A DNA stretch of 49,623 nt, taken from assembly GCA_022843405.1 (NCBI GenBank), contig JALHNQ010000022.1:1-49623 (forward strand). Direction: 5' to 3'. The stretch's first letter is position 1; every line of letters begins with the position of its first letter. The DNA comes from Methylocystis sp. (GTDB lineage: Bacteria > Pseudomonadota > Alphaproteobacteria > Rhizobiales > Beijerinckiaceae). Positions 16,854 to 24,533 of this stretch are shown here, one piece after another. Under the pieces are notes generated by a model. The model ran no database searches. It was not told the DNA's origin and was given only the letters and a program-made list of their open reading frames with translations. The position numbers were made by a program, and so were the translations under genes.

Positions 16854-18403
16854 TGGCGAAAGTTTACATCCCGCTGGACATGGCCGCCGTCGCGATGGGC
16901 GCCGACAAACTGGCCGCCGCCGTCGCGCAAGAAGCCGCGGCCCGCGGCGAAAATGTCGAGATCGTCAGAAACGGCTCGCGTGGAATGCTCTGGCTCGAAC
17001 CCCTGATAGAGGTGGAGACTCCAGCGGGCCGTGTCGGTTATGGACCGGCCAAGGTCAAGGATGTCGCCTCGCTGTTCGACGCCGGGTTCCTCGCCGGCGG
17101 CGCGCATCGGCTGAGCATTGGGATCGTCGACGAACATCCCTGGATGAAAAGGCAGAACCGCGTCACCTTCGTGCGCTGCGGCGTGATCGATCCGCTGTCG
17201 GTCGCCGAATATGAGGCGCATGACGGCTTCAAGGGTCTCCAGCGCGCCTTCGCGGTCGGGCCCGCGGCGGTTGTCGAGGAAGTCACCAAGTCGGGTCTGC
17301 GCGGCCGCGGCGGCGCGGGCTTTCCGACAGGCATTAAATGGAAGACGGTGGCCGACTGTCCGCCCGGCAAGAAATATGTGGTCGTCAACGCCGACGAAGG
17401 CGATTCCGGCACCTTCGCCGACCGCATGATCATGGAGGGCGACCCGCTCTCGCTGATCGAAGGCATGCTCATTTGCGGATACGCCGTCGGCGCCTCCAAG
17501 GGCTATGTCTATCTTCGTTCCGAATATCCGATCGTGGCCAAGGTCTTTCAGTCGGCGATCGAGAAGGCGCTTGAGGCGGGCTGGCTCGGCAACAACATCA
17601 AGGGCTCGGGTTTCGACTTTGACGTGGAGCTGCGCATTGGCGCCGGCGCCTATGTCTGCGGCGAGGAGACCTCGCTGCTCGAATCTCTCGAGGGCAAGCG
17701 CGGCATCGTGCGCGCCAAGCCGCCGCTGCCGGCGCATGTCGGTCTGTTCGGCAAGCCCACGGTCATCAACAACGTGCTGTCCATGGCGACCATACCGATG
17801 ATCATGGAGAAGGGCGCGAAGCATTACGCCGACCTCGGCGTCGGCCGCTCGCGCGGCACCATGCCGCTGCAGATCGCCGGAAACGTAAAATATGGCGGCC
17901 TCTTCGAGACGGATTTCGGGATTCCGCTCGGCACGGTCGTCAACGAGATCGCCGGCGGCACCCGCTCGGGCCGTCCGGTCCGCGCGGTTCAGGTCGGAGG
18001 CCCGCTGGGGGCCTATGTGCCGGTGTCGCTTTTCGACCTTCCGATCGATTACGAAGCCTTCGCCGCCAAGGACAGCCTGATCGGCCATGGCGGCCTCGTC
18101 GTTTTCGACGACACCGTCGACATGTCCTGGATGGCGCGCTTTGGCATGGAATTCTGCGCGATCGAAAGCTGTGGCAAGTGCACGCCGTGCAGGCTTGGCT
18201 CGACGCGGGGCGTCGAAACGATCGACAAGATTCGCAGCGGCCAGAACGTCGACGCGAACATCGATCTTCTCAAAGATCTCTGCCATACGATGAGGTTTGG
18301 CTCGCTCTGTGCATTGGGCGGTTTTGCGCCCTATCCTGTAGAGAGCGCGCTTCGCCATTTTCCCGAGGACTTCCGCAAGTCGGCCCTTGAAGCCGCTGAG
18401 TGA
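16853..18403 (+). CDS. fdsB: NAD-dependent formate dehydrogenase beta subunit
   Basis: A 516-residue NuoF-like subunit. A thioredoxin-like N-terminal domain (about 1-110) precedes the FMN/NADH module with GLRGRGGAGFPTGIKW (about 149-164) and VVNADEGDSGTFADR. The [4Fe-4S] ligands are in ESCGKCTPCRLGSTRG (about 438-453) and a later cysteine in LCALGG. It reduces NAD+ with electrons delivered from formate. It lies directly between fdsG and fdsA, 10 bases before the latter. Confidence 0.95.
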   Translation: MAKVYIPLDMAAVAMGADKLAAAVAQEAAARGENVEIVRNGSRGMLWLEPLIEVETPAGRVGYGPAKVKDVASLFDAGFLAGGAHRLSIGIVDEHPWMKRQNRVTFVRCGVIDPLSVAEYEAHDGFKGLQRAFAVGPAAVVEEVTKSGLRGRGGAGFPTGIKWKTVADCPPGKKYVVVNADEGDSGTFADRMIMEGDPLSLIEGMLICGYAVGASKGYVYLRSEYPIVAKVFQSAIEKALEAGWLGNNIKGSGFDFDVELRIGAGAYVCGEETSLLESLEGKRGIVRAKPPLPAHVGLFGKPTVINNVLSMATIPMIMEKGAKHYADLGVGRSRGTMPLQIAGNVKYGGLFETDFGIPLGTVVNEIAGGTRSGRPVRAVQVGGPLGAYVPVSLFDLPIDYEAFAAKDSLIGHGGLVVFDDTVDMSWMARFGMEFCAIESCGKCTPCRLGSTRGVETIDKIRSGQNVDANIDLLKDLCHTMRFGSLCALGGFAPYPVESALRHFPEDFRKSALEAAE

Positions 18404-18413
18404 GGTAGCCGCC

Positions 18414-21293
18414 ATGACGCTGATCAAGGAAATCGATTACGGCACGCCCGAATCAAAAGCCGAGAAACTGGTTACGCTGACCATCGACGGCACGAGCGTC
18501 ACCGTGCCGGAGGGCACGTCGATCATGCGTGCGGCGATGGAGATCGGCACCGAAATCCCCAAGCTCTGCGCCACCGACAGCATCAACGCTTTCGGCTCGT
18601 GCCGGCTATGCGTCATCGAGGTCGAGGGGCGCAATGGGACGCCGGCCTCCTGCACCACGCCGGTTGCGCAGGGAATCTCCGTCAAGACGCAGACTCCACG
18701 TCTCGCCGCGATCCGTCGCGGCGTTATGGAGCTTTATATTTCCGACCATCCGCTCGACTGTCTGACCTGCGCCGCCAATGGCGACTGCGAATTGCAGGAC
18801 ATGGCGGGCGCGGTGGGCCTGCGCGACGTGCGCTACGGCTATGACGGCGCCAATCATGTTTTTGCCCGCAACAATGGCGAAGTGAATTTCGACTGGAAGC
18901 CGAAGGACGAGTCGAACCCCTATTTCAGCTACGATCCCTCGAAGTGCATTGTCTGCAATCGCTGCGTGCGCGCCTGCGAGGAAGTGCAGGGGACCTTCGC
19001 GCTGACGATTTCTGGCCGCGGCTTCGATAGCCGCGTGTCGGCGGGCATGGACGAAGCCTTCATGGAATCGGAATGCGTGTCCTGCGGCGCTTGCGTCCAG
19101 GCCTGTCCGACTGCGACTCTGATCGAAAAATCGGTCATCGCCGTCGGCCAGCCCGAGCATTCCGCCGTCACCACCTGCGCCTATTGCGGCGTCGGCTGCA
19201 CCTTCAAGGCGGAGATGCGCGGCGAGGAAGTGGTCCGCATGGTCCCCTGGAAGGACGGCAAGGCCAATCACGGCCATAGCTGCATCAAGGGCCGCTTCGC
19301 CTATGGCTACGCTCAGCACGGCGACCGCATTCTCGACCCGATGATCCGCGAGTCGATCGATCAGCCCTGGCGCGTGGTTTCCTGGGATGAGGCGATTGCT
19401 TTCGCCGCCGACCGGCTGAAGGCGACACAGGAGAAATACGGCAAGAACTCTGTCGGCGTGATCACCTCGTCGCGCTGCACGAATGAGGAGAGCTACCTCG
19501 TTCAAAAGCTCGCGCGTCAAGGCTTCCGCAACAACAACACCGACACCTGCGCGCGCGTCTGCCATTCGCCGACCGGCTACGGTCTGGCGCAGACCTTCGG
19601 CACCTCGGCGGGCACGCAGGATTTCGATTCGGTCGACGATGCCGACGTCATTCTCGTGATCGGCGCCAATCCCACCGACGCGCATCCGGTGTTCGGCTCG
19701 CGGATGAAGAAGCGCCTGCGCGAAGGCGCCAAGCTCATCGTCGTCGATCCGCGCCGCATCGACCTCGTGCGCTCGCCGCATGTCGAGGCCGACTATCACC
19801 TGCCGCTCAAGCCCGGCACCAATGTCGCGATGGTTACGGCGCTGGCGCATGTGATCGTGACGGAAGGGCTCGTCAATCTTGATTTCGTGAAGTCGCGCTG
19901 TGACTGGGACGAATTTCAGGATTGGGCGGAATTCGTCGCCCTGCCGAACAACAGCCCAGAGGCGATGGAAATGACGCTCGGCGTTCCGGCGGCTGACGTG
20001 CGCGCGGCCGCGCGTCTTTACGCCACCGGCGGCAACGGGGCGATCTATTATGGCCTCGGCGTCACCGAGCATAGCCAGGGTTCGACGACGGTCATGGGCA
20101 TCGCCAATCTCGCCATGGCCACCGGCAATCTCGGTCGCCGCGGCGTCGGCGTGAACCCGCTGCGCGGCCAGAACAATGTGCAGGGCTCCTGCGACATGGG
20201 CTCGTTCCCGCACGAACTGCCGGGCTATCGCCACATCTCCAACGAAGCGGCGCGCCAGGTGTTCGAGAAGGATTGGGGCGTCACGCTCGATCCGGAGCCG
20301 GGACTGCGCATCCCGAATATGTTCGACTCGGCGATCGAGGGCACATTCAAAGGCCTCTATGTACAGGGCGAGGACATTCTGCAGTCCGACCCCGACACGC
20401 GGCATGTGTCGCGCGCGCTGGCGAATATGGACATCGTCATCGTGCAGGATCTCTTCCTAGTCGAGACGGCGAATTACGCGCATGTCTTCCTGCCGGGCGC
20501 GACCTTCCTCGAGAAGGACGGCACCTTCACTAACGCCGAGCGCCGCATCCAGCGCGTCACCAAGGTGATGCGGCCCAAGAACGGCTATGCTGACTGGGAA
20601 GTCACCCAGCTTCTCGCCAACAGGATGGGTCTCAACTGGAACTACACGCACGCCAGCGAGATCATGGACGAGATCGCGCGCCTGACGCCGTCCTTCGCCG
20701 GCGTGTCGTTCAAGCGCCTCGAGGAGGACGGCTCGGTGCAATGGCCGTGCAATGAGAACTCGCCGCATGGCATGCCGATCATGCACATCGACGGCTTCGC
20801 GCGCGGCAAGGGCAAATTCGTCATCACCGAATATGTCCCGACCGACGAGAGAGTCGGGCCGCGCTTTCCGCTGCTGCTCACGACCGGGCGTATCCTGTCG
20901 CAATATAATGTCGGCGCGCAGACGCGGCGCACCGAGAATTCGCAGTGGCATTCCGAGGACGTCCTCGAGATTCATCCGCATGACGCGGAGGATCGCGGCG
21001 TGCGCGATGGCGATTGGGTGAAAATTGCGAGCCGCGCCGGCGAGACGACGCTGCGCGCAAAGATTACCGATCGCGTCGCGCCGGGCGTCGTCTATACGAC
21101 GTTCCATCATCCGACGACTCAGGCCAATGTGGTCACGACCGACAATTCCGACTGGGCGACCAATTGTCCCGAATATAAGGTCACTGCGGTTCAAGTCTCG
21201 ACAACGAACGGGCCGACCGACTGGCAGCATCAGTATCGCGAGTTGACGGAGCATAGCCGTCGCATCGCGAGCGCGATCGACGCGGCCGAATGA
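18414..21293 (+). CDS. fdsA: NAD-dependent formate dehydrogenase alpha subunit (Mo/W-bis-MGD)
   Basis: A 959-residue catalytic subunit from ATG 18414, with GAGG just upstream; an in-frame start at 18387 would overlap fdsB without benefit. N-terminal [2Fe-2S] ligands are CATDSINAFGSCRLC, then HPLDCLTCAANGDC, then two ferredoxin-type motifs CIVCNRCVRAC and CVSCGACVQAC. The molybdopterin domain starts at CAYCGVGC. Its metal ligand is Cys383, followed by His384 (ARVCHSP), so this is the cysteine rather than the selenocysteine form. It oxidises formate to CO2 in the cytoplasm and in C1-using bacteria supplies NADH. The C-terminal MGD-binding lobe is complete. Confidence 0.96.
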   Translation: MTLIKEIDYGTPESKAEKLVTLTIDGTSVTVPEGTSIMRAAMEIGTEIPKLCATDSINAFGSCRLCVIEVEGRNGTPASCTTPVAQGISVKTQTPRLAAIRRGVMELYISDHPLDCLTCAANGDCELQDMAGAVGLRDVRYGYDGANHVFARNNGEVNFDWKPKDESNPYFSYDPSKCIVCNRCVRACEEVQGTFALTISGRGFDSRVSAGMDEAFMESECVSCGACVQACPTATLIEKSVIAVGQPEHSAVTTCAYCGVGCTFKAEMRGEEVVRMVPWKDGKANHGHSCIKGRFAYGYAQHGDRILDPMIRESIDQPWRVVSWDEAIAFAADRLKATQEKYGKNSVGVITSSRCTNEESYLVQKLARQGFRNNNTDTCARVCHSPTGYGLAQTFGTSAGTQDFDSVDDADVILVIGANPTDAHPVFGSRMKKRLREGAKLIVVDPRRIDLVRSPHVEADYHLPLKPGTNVAMVTALAHVIVTEGLVNLDFVKSRCDWDEFQDWAEFVALPNNSPEAMEMTLGVPAADVRAAARLYATGGNGAIYYGLGVTEHSQGSTTVMGIANLAMATGNLGRRGVGVNPLRGQNNVQGSCDMGSFPHELPGYRHISNEAARQVFEKDWGVTLDPEPGLRIPNMFDSAIEGTFKGLYVQGEDILQSDPDTRHVSRALANMDIVIVQDLFLVETANYAHVFLPGATFLEKDGTFTNAERRIQRVTKVMRPKNGYADWEVTQLLANRMGLNWNYTHASEIMDEIARLTPSFAGVSFKRLEEDGSVQWPCNENSPHGMPIMHIDGFARGKGKFVITEYVPTDERVGPRFPLLLTTGRILSQYNVGAQTRRTENSQWHSEDVLEIHPHDAEDRGVRDGDWVKIASRAGETTLRAKITDRVAPGVVYTTFHHPTTQANVVTTDNSDWATNCPEYKVTAVQVSTTNGPTDWQHQYRELTEHSRRIASAIDAAE

Positions 21294-22117
21294 CGGAAAC
21301 GCCGTCGCCGACACTGCGGGTGGAATGCCTGGCGCGCCGTCACGATGTGACGGCGCGTTCTTCTCGTGTCATCCCCGAAGAGACGCCGGTGGCCTTCACT
21401 TTCGGCGGCACAACTCACGCAGTGATGATGGCGACGCCGGCCGACTTGGAGGATTTCGCCATCGGCTTCGCACTCACCGAAGGGTTGATCGACTCGCCGG
21501 AGCAGGCGGGCGATGTTGACATTGTCGTCTCCGACGCCGGCATTGAGCTGCGCGCTTGGCTCAAGGGCGGTCGGCAGGAAGCCTATAGCGAGCGCCGTCG
21601 CTCGATGGCGGGACCGACGGGTTGCGGTCTCTGCGGCATCGAAAGTCTGGAGGCGGCGACGCGCGTTCTGCCGACGCTCGACAATGCGCTCAGCGTGCGC
21701 GCCGACGCCCTGATCGAGGCGATGGAACGCCTGCCCGCCCTTCAGAATTACAATCGGGAAACTCGCGCCATTCACGCCGCGGCCTTCTGGAATCCGGTTT
21801 CCGGCTTACTGATTGCGCGCGAAGACGTCGGCCGCCACAACGCCCTCGACAAGCTCGCCGGCGCGCTGACGCGGCAAGCGATCGCCGCGACGCAGGGCGT
21901 GGTGTTGATGACGAGCCGCGTTTCGGTCGAACTCGTGCAAAAGGCGGCGCGCATGGGCGCGCCGATCATCGCCGCCGTTTCGGCGCCGACCGCGCTCGCC
22001 GTGCGCAACGCGCAAGCATGCGGCATGACGCTTGTGGCGGTCATGCGCGGCCGCGATTTCGAAATCTTCACCCATCCAGGACGCATCCTCGAACAGGTTT
22101 CCGCACATGTCGCATGA
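21290..22117 (+). CDS. fdhD: Formate dehydrogenase accessory sulfurtransferase FdhD/FdsC
   Basis: A 275-residue protein with the conserved GCGLCG loop (C112 and C115), which in the family transfers sulfur from a cysteine desulfurase to the molybdenum cofactor before insertion into the alpha subunit. Other family motifs are FAIGFALTEGLI (about 56-67), AAAFWNP and EDVGRHNALDKLAG (about 183-196). It overlaps fdsA by 4 bases (ATGA) and fdsD by 11 bases, the usual fdsC position. Confidence 0.94.
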   Translation: MTETPSPTLRVECLARRHDVTARSSRVIPEETPVAFTFGGTTHAVMMATPADLEDFAIGFALTEGLIDSPEQAGDVDIVVSDAGIELRAWLKGGRQEAYSERRRSMAGPTGCGLCGIESLEAATRVLPTLDNALSVRADALIEAMERLPALQNYNRETRAIHAAAFWNPVSGLLIAREDVGRHNALDKLAGALTRQAIAATQGVVLMTSRVSVELVQKAARMGAPIIAAVSAPTALAVRNAQACGMTLVAVMRGRDFEIFTHPGRILEQVSAHVA

Positions 22118-22379
22118 TTCGGTCGATAAGCTCGTCAAAATGGCCAACCAGATCGGTAAGTTCTTCGTGGCTCAGAAACATCCCGAAGGCGTTGCGAGCA
22201 TGACGGAACATTTGAAGAAGTTCTGGGACCCGCGCATGCGCAATGCGATCATCGCTCATGTCGATCATGGCGGCGCCGGTCTCGATCCGATCGCGATCGA
22301 GGCGGTGAAGCGACTCGTACATGGGGCAGGCGCCGCCGCTTCAGAATCGCGCCCCGACGAGCACAGCTTTGACGGCTGA
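22107..22379 (+). CDS. fdsD: Formate dehydrogenase delta subunit
   Basis: A 90-residue protein with the FdsD pattern: VDKLVKMANQIGKFF near the start, GVASMTEHLKKFWDPRMR in the middle and HVDHGGAGLDPIAIEAVKRL. It is the small non-redox subunit needed for stability or cofactor handling of the fds-type enzyme. The ATG at 22107 lies inside the end of fdhD. Upstream in-frame codons from 22032 belong to the fdhD overlap and are not part of it. It is the last gene of the operon. Confidence 0.92.
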   Translation: MSHDSVDKLVKMANQIGKFFVAQKHPEGVASMTEHLKKFWDPRMRNAIIAHVDHGGAGLDPIAIEAVKRLVHGAGAAASESRPDEHSFDG

Positions 22380-22406
22380 GCCGACAATTGATACGCCGAC
22401 CGAGCG

Positions 22407-22922
22407 ATGACGGACCAAACCTGCCCCTGCCGCGCGATGGACGCGCAACAACTCGCCTATTCCGCCTGCTGCGCGCCTTACATCGAGCAAGGACTGCCGG
22501 CGCCGACCGCCGAAGCGCTGATGCGATCGCGCTATACGGCGTTCGTGGTCGGCGACATCGATTATCTTGTCGACTCGCTCGCGCCGGAGTCGCGTCACGA
22601 TTTCGACCGCAAGGCGATCACGCATTGGGCGCGCAGCTCGCAATGGCTGGGACTTGAAATCCTATCGACGGAGCAGGGACTGCCGGGCGATGAATCCGGC
22701 TATGTCGAGTTCGTCGCTCATTTCACCAGCGAAGGCGAGCGCTATGCGCATCGGGAGCGCTCGCTGTTCCGCCACGACGCGCAGGACGGTCGATGGTATT
22801 TCCTCGAAGAGGTCAATCGTAAGAACGCGCCGATCGTGAAGGGCAAGCAGACGGGCCGTAACGATCCTTGTCCCTGCGGCTCAGGCAAGAAATTCAAGAA
22901 GTGCTGCGGCGCAGCCGCATAA
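22407..22922 (+). CDS. YchJ/UPF0225 family SEC-C motif protein
   Basis: A 171-residue protein. The N-terminal CPCR and CCAPY cysteines precede an NTF2-like core ([27 protein letters not shown]...), and the C-terminal SEC-C zinc motif [17 protein letters not shown] closes it. This is the YchJ-type arrangement; function is unknown beyond zinc binding. It starts 27 bases after fdsD and may be read from the same transcript. It is followed by a stress-type promoter region. Confidence 0.88.
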   Translation: MTDQTCPCRAMDAQQLAYSACCAPYIEQGLPAPTAEALMRSRYTAFVVGDIDYLVDSLAPESRHDFDRKAITHWARSSQWLGLEILSTEQGLPGDESGYVEFVAHFTSEGERYAHRERSLFRHDAQDGRWYFLEEVNRKNAPIVKGKQTGRNDPCPCGSGKKFKKCCGAAA

Positions 22923-22982
22923 GGTCGGCGCCTTTAAGCTTTGCCGACAGAAGGGCGTAACGCGCGGAGCGCGCCGCATGTC

Positions 22983-23007
22983 GGAACATTCTCCAGGAGC
23001 AGGCGTT
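22983..23007 (+). promoter_or_regulatory. EcfG (general stress response) promoter
   Basis: GGAAC at 22983-22987, 16 bases, then CGTT at 23004-23007: the exact EcfG/RpoE2 consensus of alphaproteobacteria. It lies about 36 bases before the ATG of a 56-residue protein gene. Confidence 0.8.
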
Positions 23008-23042
23008 GTTTTCATATCCCTCTCCCGAGAAAGGAGTGCGAA

Positions 23043-23213
23043 ATGGGTTTGAAGCCGAAACTTGGAGTAAACTGGCAACAGCTTATTTCTGGAGCGTCAG
23101 GCGCTCTCTCCGGAATGTTCCTCGTCACTCCCGCCTTTTCGGGCGAGCGTGCCGTCTATGTTCGCGAACCGCGACGCGCGGAGATTGAATATTGGCTGCG
23201 CAGTCGAAAATGA
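23043..23213 (+). CDS. Small stress-regulated hypothetical protein
   Basis: The 56-residue product starts at ATG 23043 with an excellent ribosome site (AAAGGAG). It has a hydrophobic, glycine-rich middle (LISGASGALSGMFLVTPAFSG, about 15-34) and a charged C-terminal end (YVREPRRAEIEYWLRSRK). It may be a short membrane-interacting protein; I do not recognise the family. An exact EcfG-type promoter lies just upstream and a strong intrinsic terminator lies 7 bases after its stop, so it is a complete monocistronic unit. Confidence 0.7.
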   Translation: MGLKPKLGVNWQQLISGASGALSGMFLVTPAFSGERAVYVREPRRAEIEYWLRSRK

Positions 23214-23220
23214 TTCACCG

Positions 23221-23255
23221 AAGACTGCCTGTTGTGCGACAGGCAGTCTTTTCTT
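23221..23255 (+). terminator. Intrinsic terminator
   Basis: AAGACTGCCTG (23221-23231), an 8-base loop and CAGGCAGTCTT (23240-23250), then TTCTT. This is a perfect 11-bp stem followed by a T-rich tract on the plus strand, ending the small stress gene. Confidence 0.85.
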
Positions 23256-23298
23256 GCCCCAATTTCATGTGTTGGACCACCCTCGGCGGAAACGCCGC

Positions 23299-23508
23299 TT
23301 AACCTTCCGGATGTCGAGCAAGCAAAGCAAGCAGCTCGCTGATTCTTTTCGGCATCGGTTCGGAGAGACTCGCCTCATAGAAGCGCTTCAGCTCAGCCGC
23401 CAGCTGCGCGTTGAGTCCCAGGAAGGAGAGCAGCGCCGCCGCATCGGTTGGTCGTTGCACGAGCATTGTTCTGTCTCTCGGCGACTGCTTCTTGATCCTC
23501 TTATTCAT
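23299..23508 (-). CDS. NepR-like small protein (anti-sigma factor family)
   Basis: A 69-residue protein from ATG 23508. Its C-terminal half, LNAQLAAELKRFYEASLSEPMPKRISELLALLAR, follows the NepR pattern of an amphipathic helix, LxxxYxxxxxEPxPxR and a second Leu-rich helix. NepR binds the sigma factor EcfG and is released by PhyR during stress. The N-terminal part is basic and unlike NepR. No EcfG or PhyR gene adjoins, so it would be an orphan paralogue. A near-consensus EcfG site lies 83 bases upstream on its strand. The in-frame extension to 23742 would overlap ku1 and its promoter and is rejected. No good ribosome site is visible. Confidence 0.55.
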   Translation of the reverse strand: MNKRIKKQSPRDRTMLVQRPTDAAALLSFLGLNAQLAAELKRFYEASLSEPMPKRISELLALLARHPEG

Positions 23509-23590
23509 TGCGAAGCGTTTTCGGCGGCGCGGATCGGGGAGGGGGCGGCGCCATCGCCAACAGGCGTGGGAAGGCCTCAGTCGTGTATTC

Positions 23591-23616
23591 AACAGTTTTC
23601 GGCGGCGAAATGTTCC
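23591..23616 (-). promoter_or_regulatory. Candidate EcfG promoter for the NepR-like gene
   Basis: On the minus strand GGAAC (23616-23612), 17 bases, then TGTT (23594-23591). This fits the looser GGAAC-N18/19-TT form but lacks the C of CGTT, so it is weaker than the neighbouring sites. Confidence 0.45.
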
Positions 23617-23666
23617 CAAGAGCAGCCAAAACTTAATATCGGACTCTCTTGGGTCTTGGCCAAAGC

Positions 23667-23691
23667 GGAACGATGCGCTCGGAAGAGCGTT
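23667..23691 (+). promoter_or_regulatory. EcfG (general stress response) promoter of ku1
   Basis: GGAAC at 23667-23671, 16 bases, CGTT at 23688-23691: an exact consensus match. It lies 35 bases before the TTG start of ku1 and forces that start, since upstream in-frame codons would lie in the promoter. Confidence 0.8.
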
Positions 23692-23726
23692 AATTGCGAA
23701 GGCCGCCGCTGCGGAGGAAGGTCGGA

Positions 23727-24533
23727 TTGGCGCCGCGATCATTCTGGAAGGGCTATTTGAAACTATCGCTCGTGACCTGTCCGGTCGCGATGACGCCGGC
23801 CGCCACCGAAAGCGAAAAACTCCGCTTCCACATTCTTAACCGAAACACCGGCAATCGGGTCGTCAGCCAATATGTCGATTCGGTCTCCGGCGCGCCGGTC
23901 GGCGAAGACGACGCCGTAAGAGGCTATCCGCGCGGCGAAGATGATTATGTGTTACTCGAAGATGACGAACTCGACGCGCTCAGCCTCGACAGCACGCGAA
24001 CGATCGATATTGGCGCCTTCGTTGCTGCGGACAGCATCGACTGGATCTGGTTCGACAAGCCCCATTATCTCGTTCCCGACGATCCGATCGGCGTCGAGGC
24101 TTTTTGCGTCATCCGCGACGCGATGAAGGCGACGAATACGGTCGGCCTGTCGCGACTCGTCATGTATCGGCGCGAGCGCGCGGTGATGGTCGAGCCGCGC
24201 GACAAGGGCCTGGTCTTATGGACCTTGCGCTTCGCTGACGAAGTGCGCGATCCCAAGGTTTATCTCGCCGACATCCGCGCCGAGACGCCGAATGCGAAAG
24301 CGCTCGGCCTGATTTCGAAATTGATCGAGGAGCGCAAGAGTCATTGGAGCCCGTCGATGGCTGATGATCCCGTTCAAGACCAGTTGCTCGACATCATTTC
24401 GGGAAAACGCAACGATCGCAAACCCGCGCGCGGCAGGAAGCAGGCACCGGCGAGCCCCGGCAATGTCGTCAATATCATGGATGCGTTGCGCAAGAGCATA
24501 AACGCGGACAAGCACGGCGCCAAACGCCGTTAG
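23727..24533 (+). CDS. ku: Ku-family DNA end-binding protein (Ku1)
   Basis: A 268-residue bacterial Ku. It begins APRSFWKGYLKLSLVTCPVAM and continues with LRFHILNRNTGNRV, a typical Ku core from about 5 to 230 that forms a ring around DNA ends. A short basic C terminus (KPARGRKQAPASPGN... KHGAKRR) follows. It recruits LigD for non-homologous end joining. TTG 23727 is chosen because GGAGGAAGG precedes it and the protein then starts like other Ku proteins. An EcfG-type promoter lies immediately upstream. Its stop overlaps the convergent ligD stop. Confidence 0.92.
   Translation: MAPRSFWKGYLKLSLVTCPVAMTPAATESEKLRFHILNRNTGNRVVSQYVDSVSGAPVGEDDAVRGYPRGEDDYVLLEDDELDALSLDSTRTIDIGAFVAADSIDWIWFDKPHYLVPDDPIGVEAFCVIRDAMKATNTVGLSRLVMYRRERAVMVEPRDKGLVLWTLRFADEVRDPKVYLADIRAETPNAKALGLISKLIEERKSHWSPSMADDPVQDQLLDIISGKRNDRKPARGRKQAPASPGNVVNIMDALRKSINADKHGAKRR

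Noticed and set aside
16781-20405. Long minus-strand frames opposite fdsB and fdsA
   Set aside because: They are antisense shadows of well-supported formate dehydrogenase subunits, with biased composition and no motifs.
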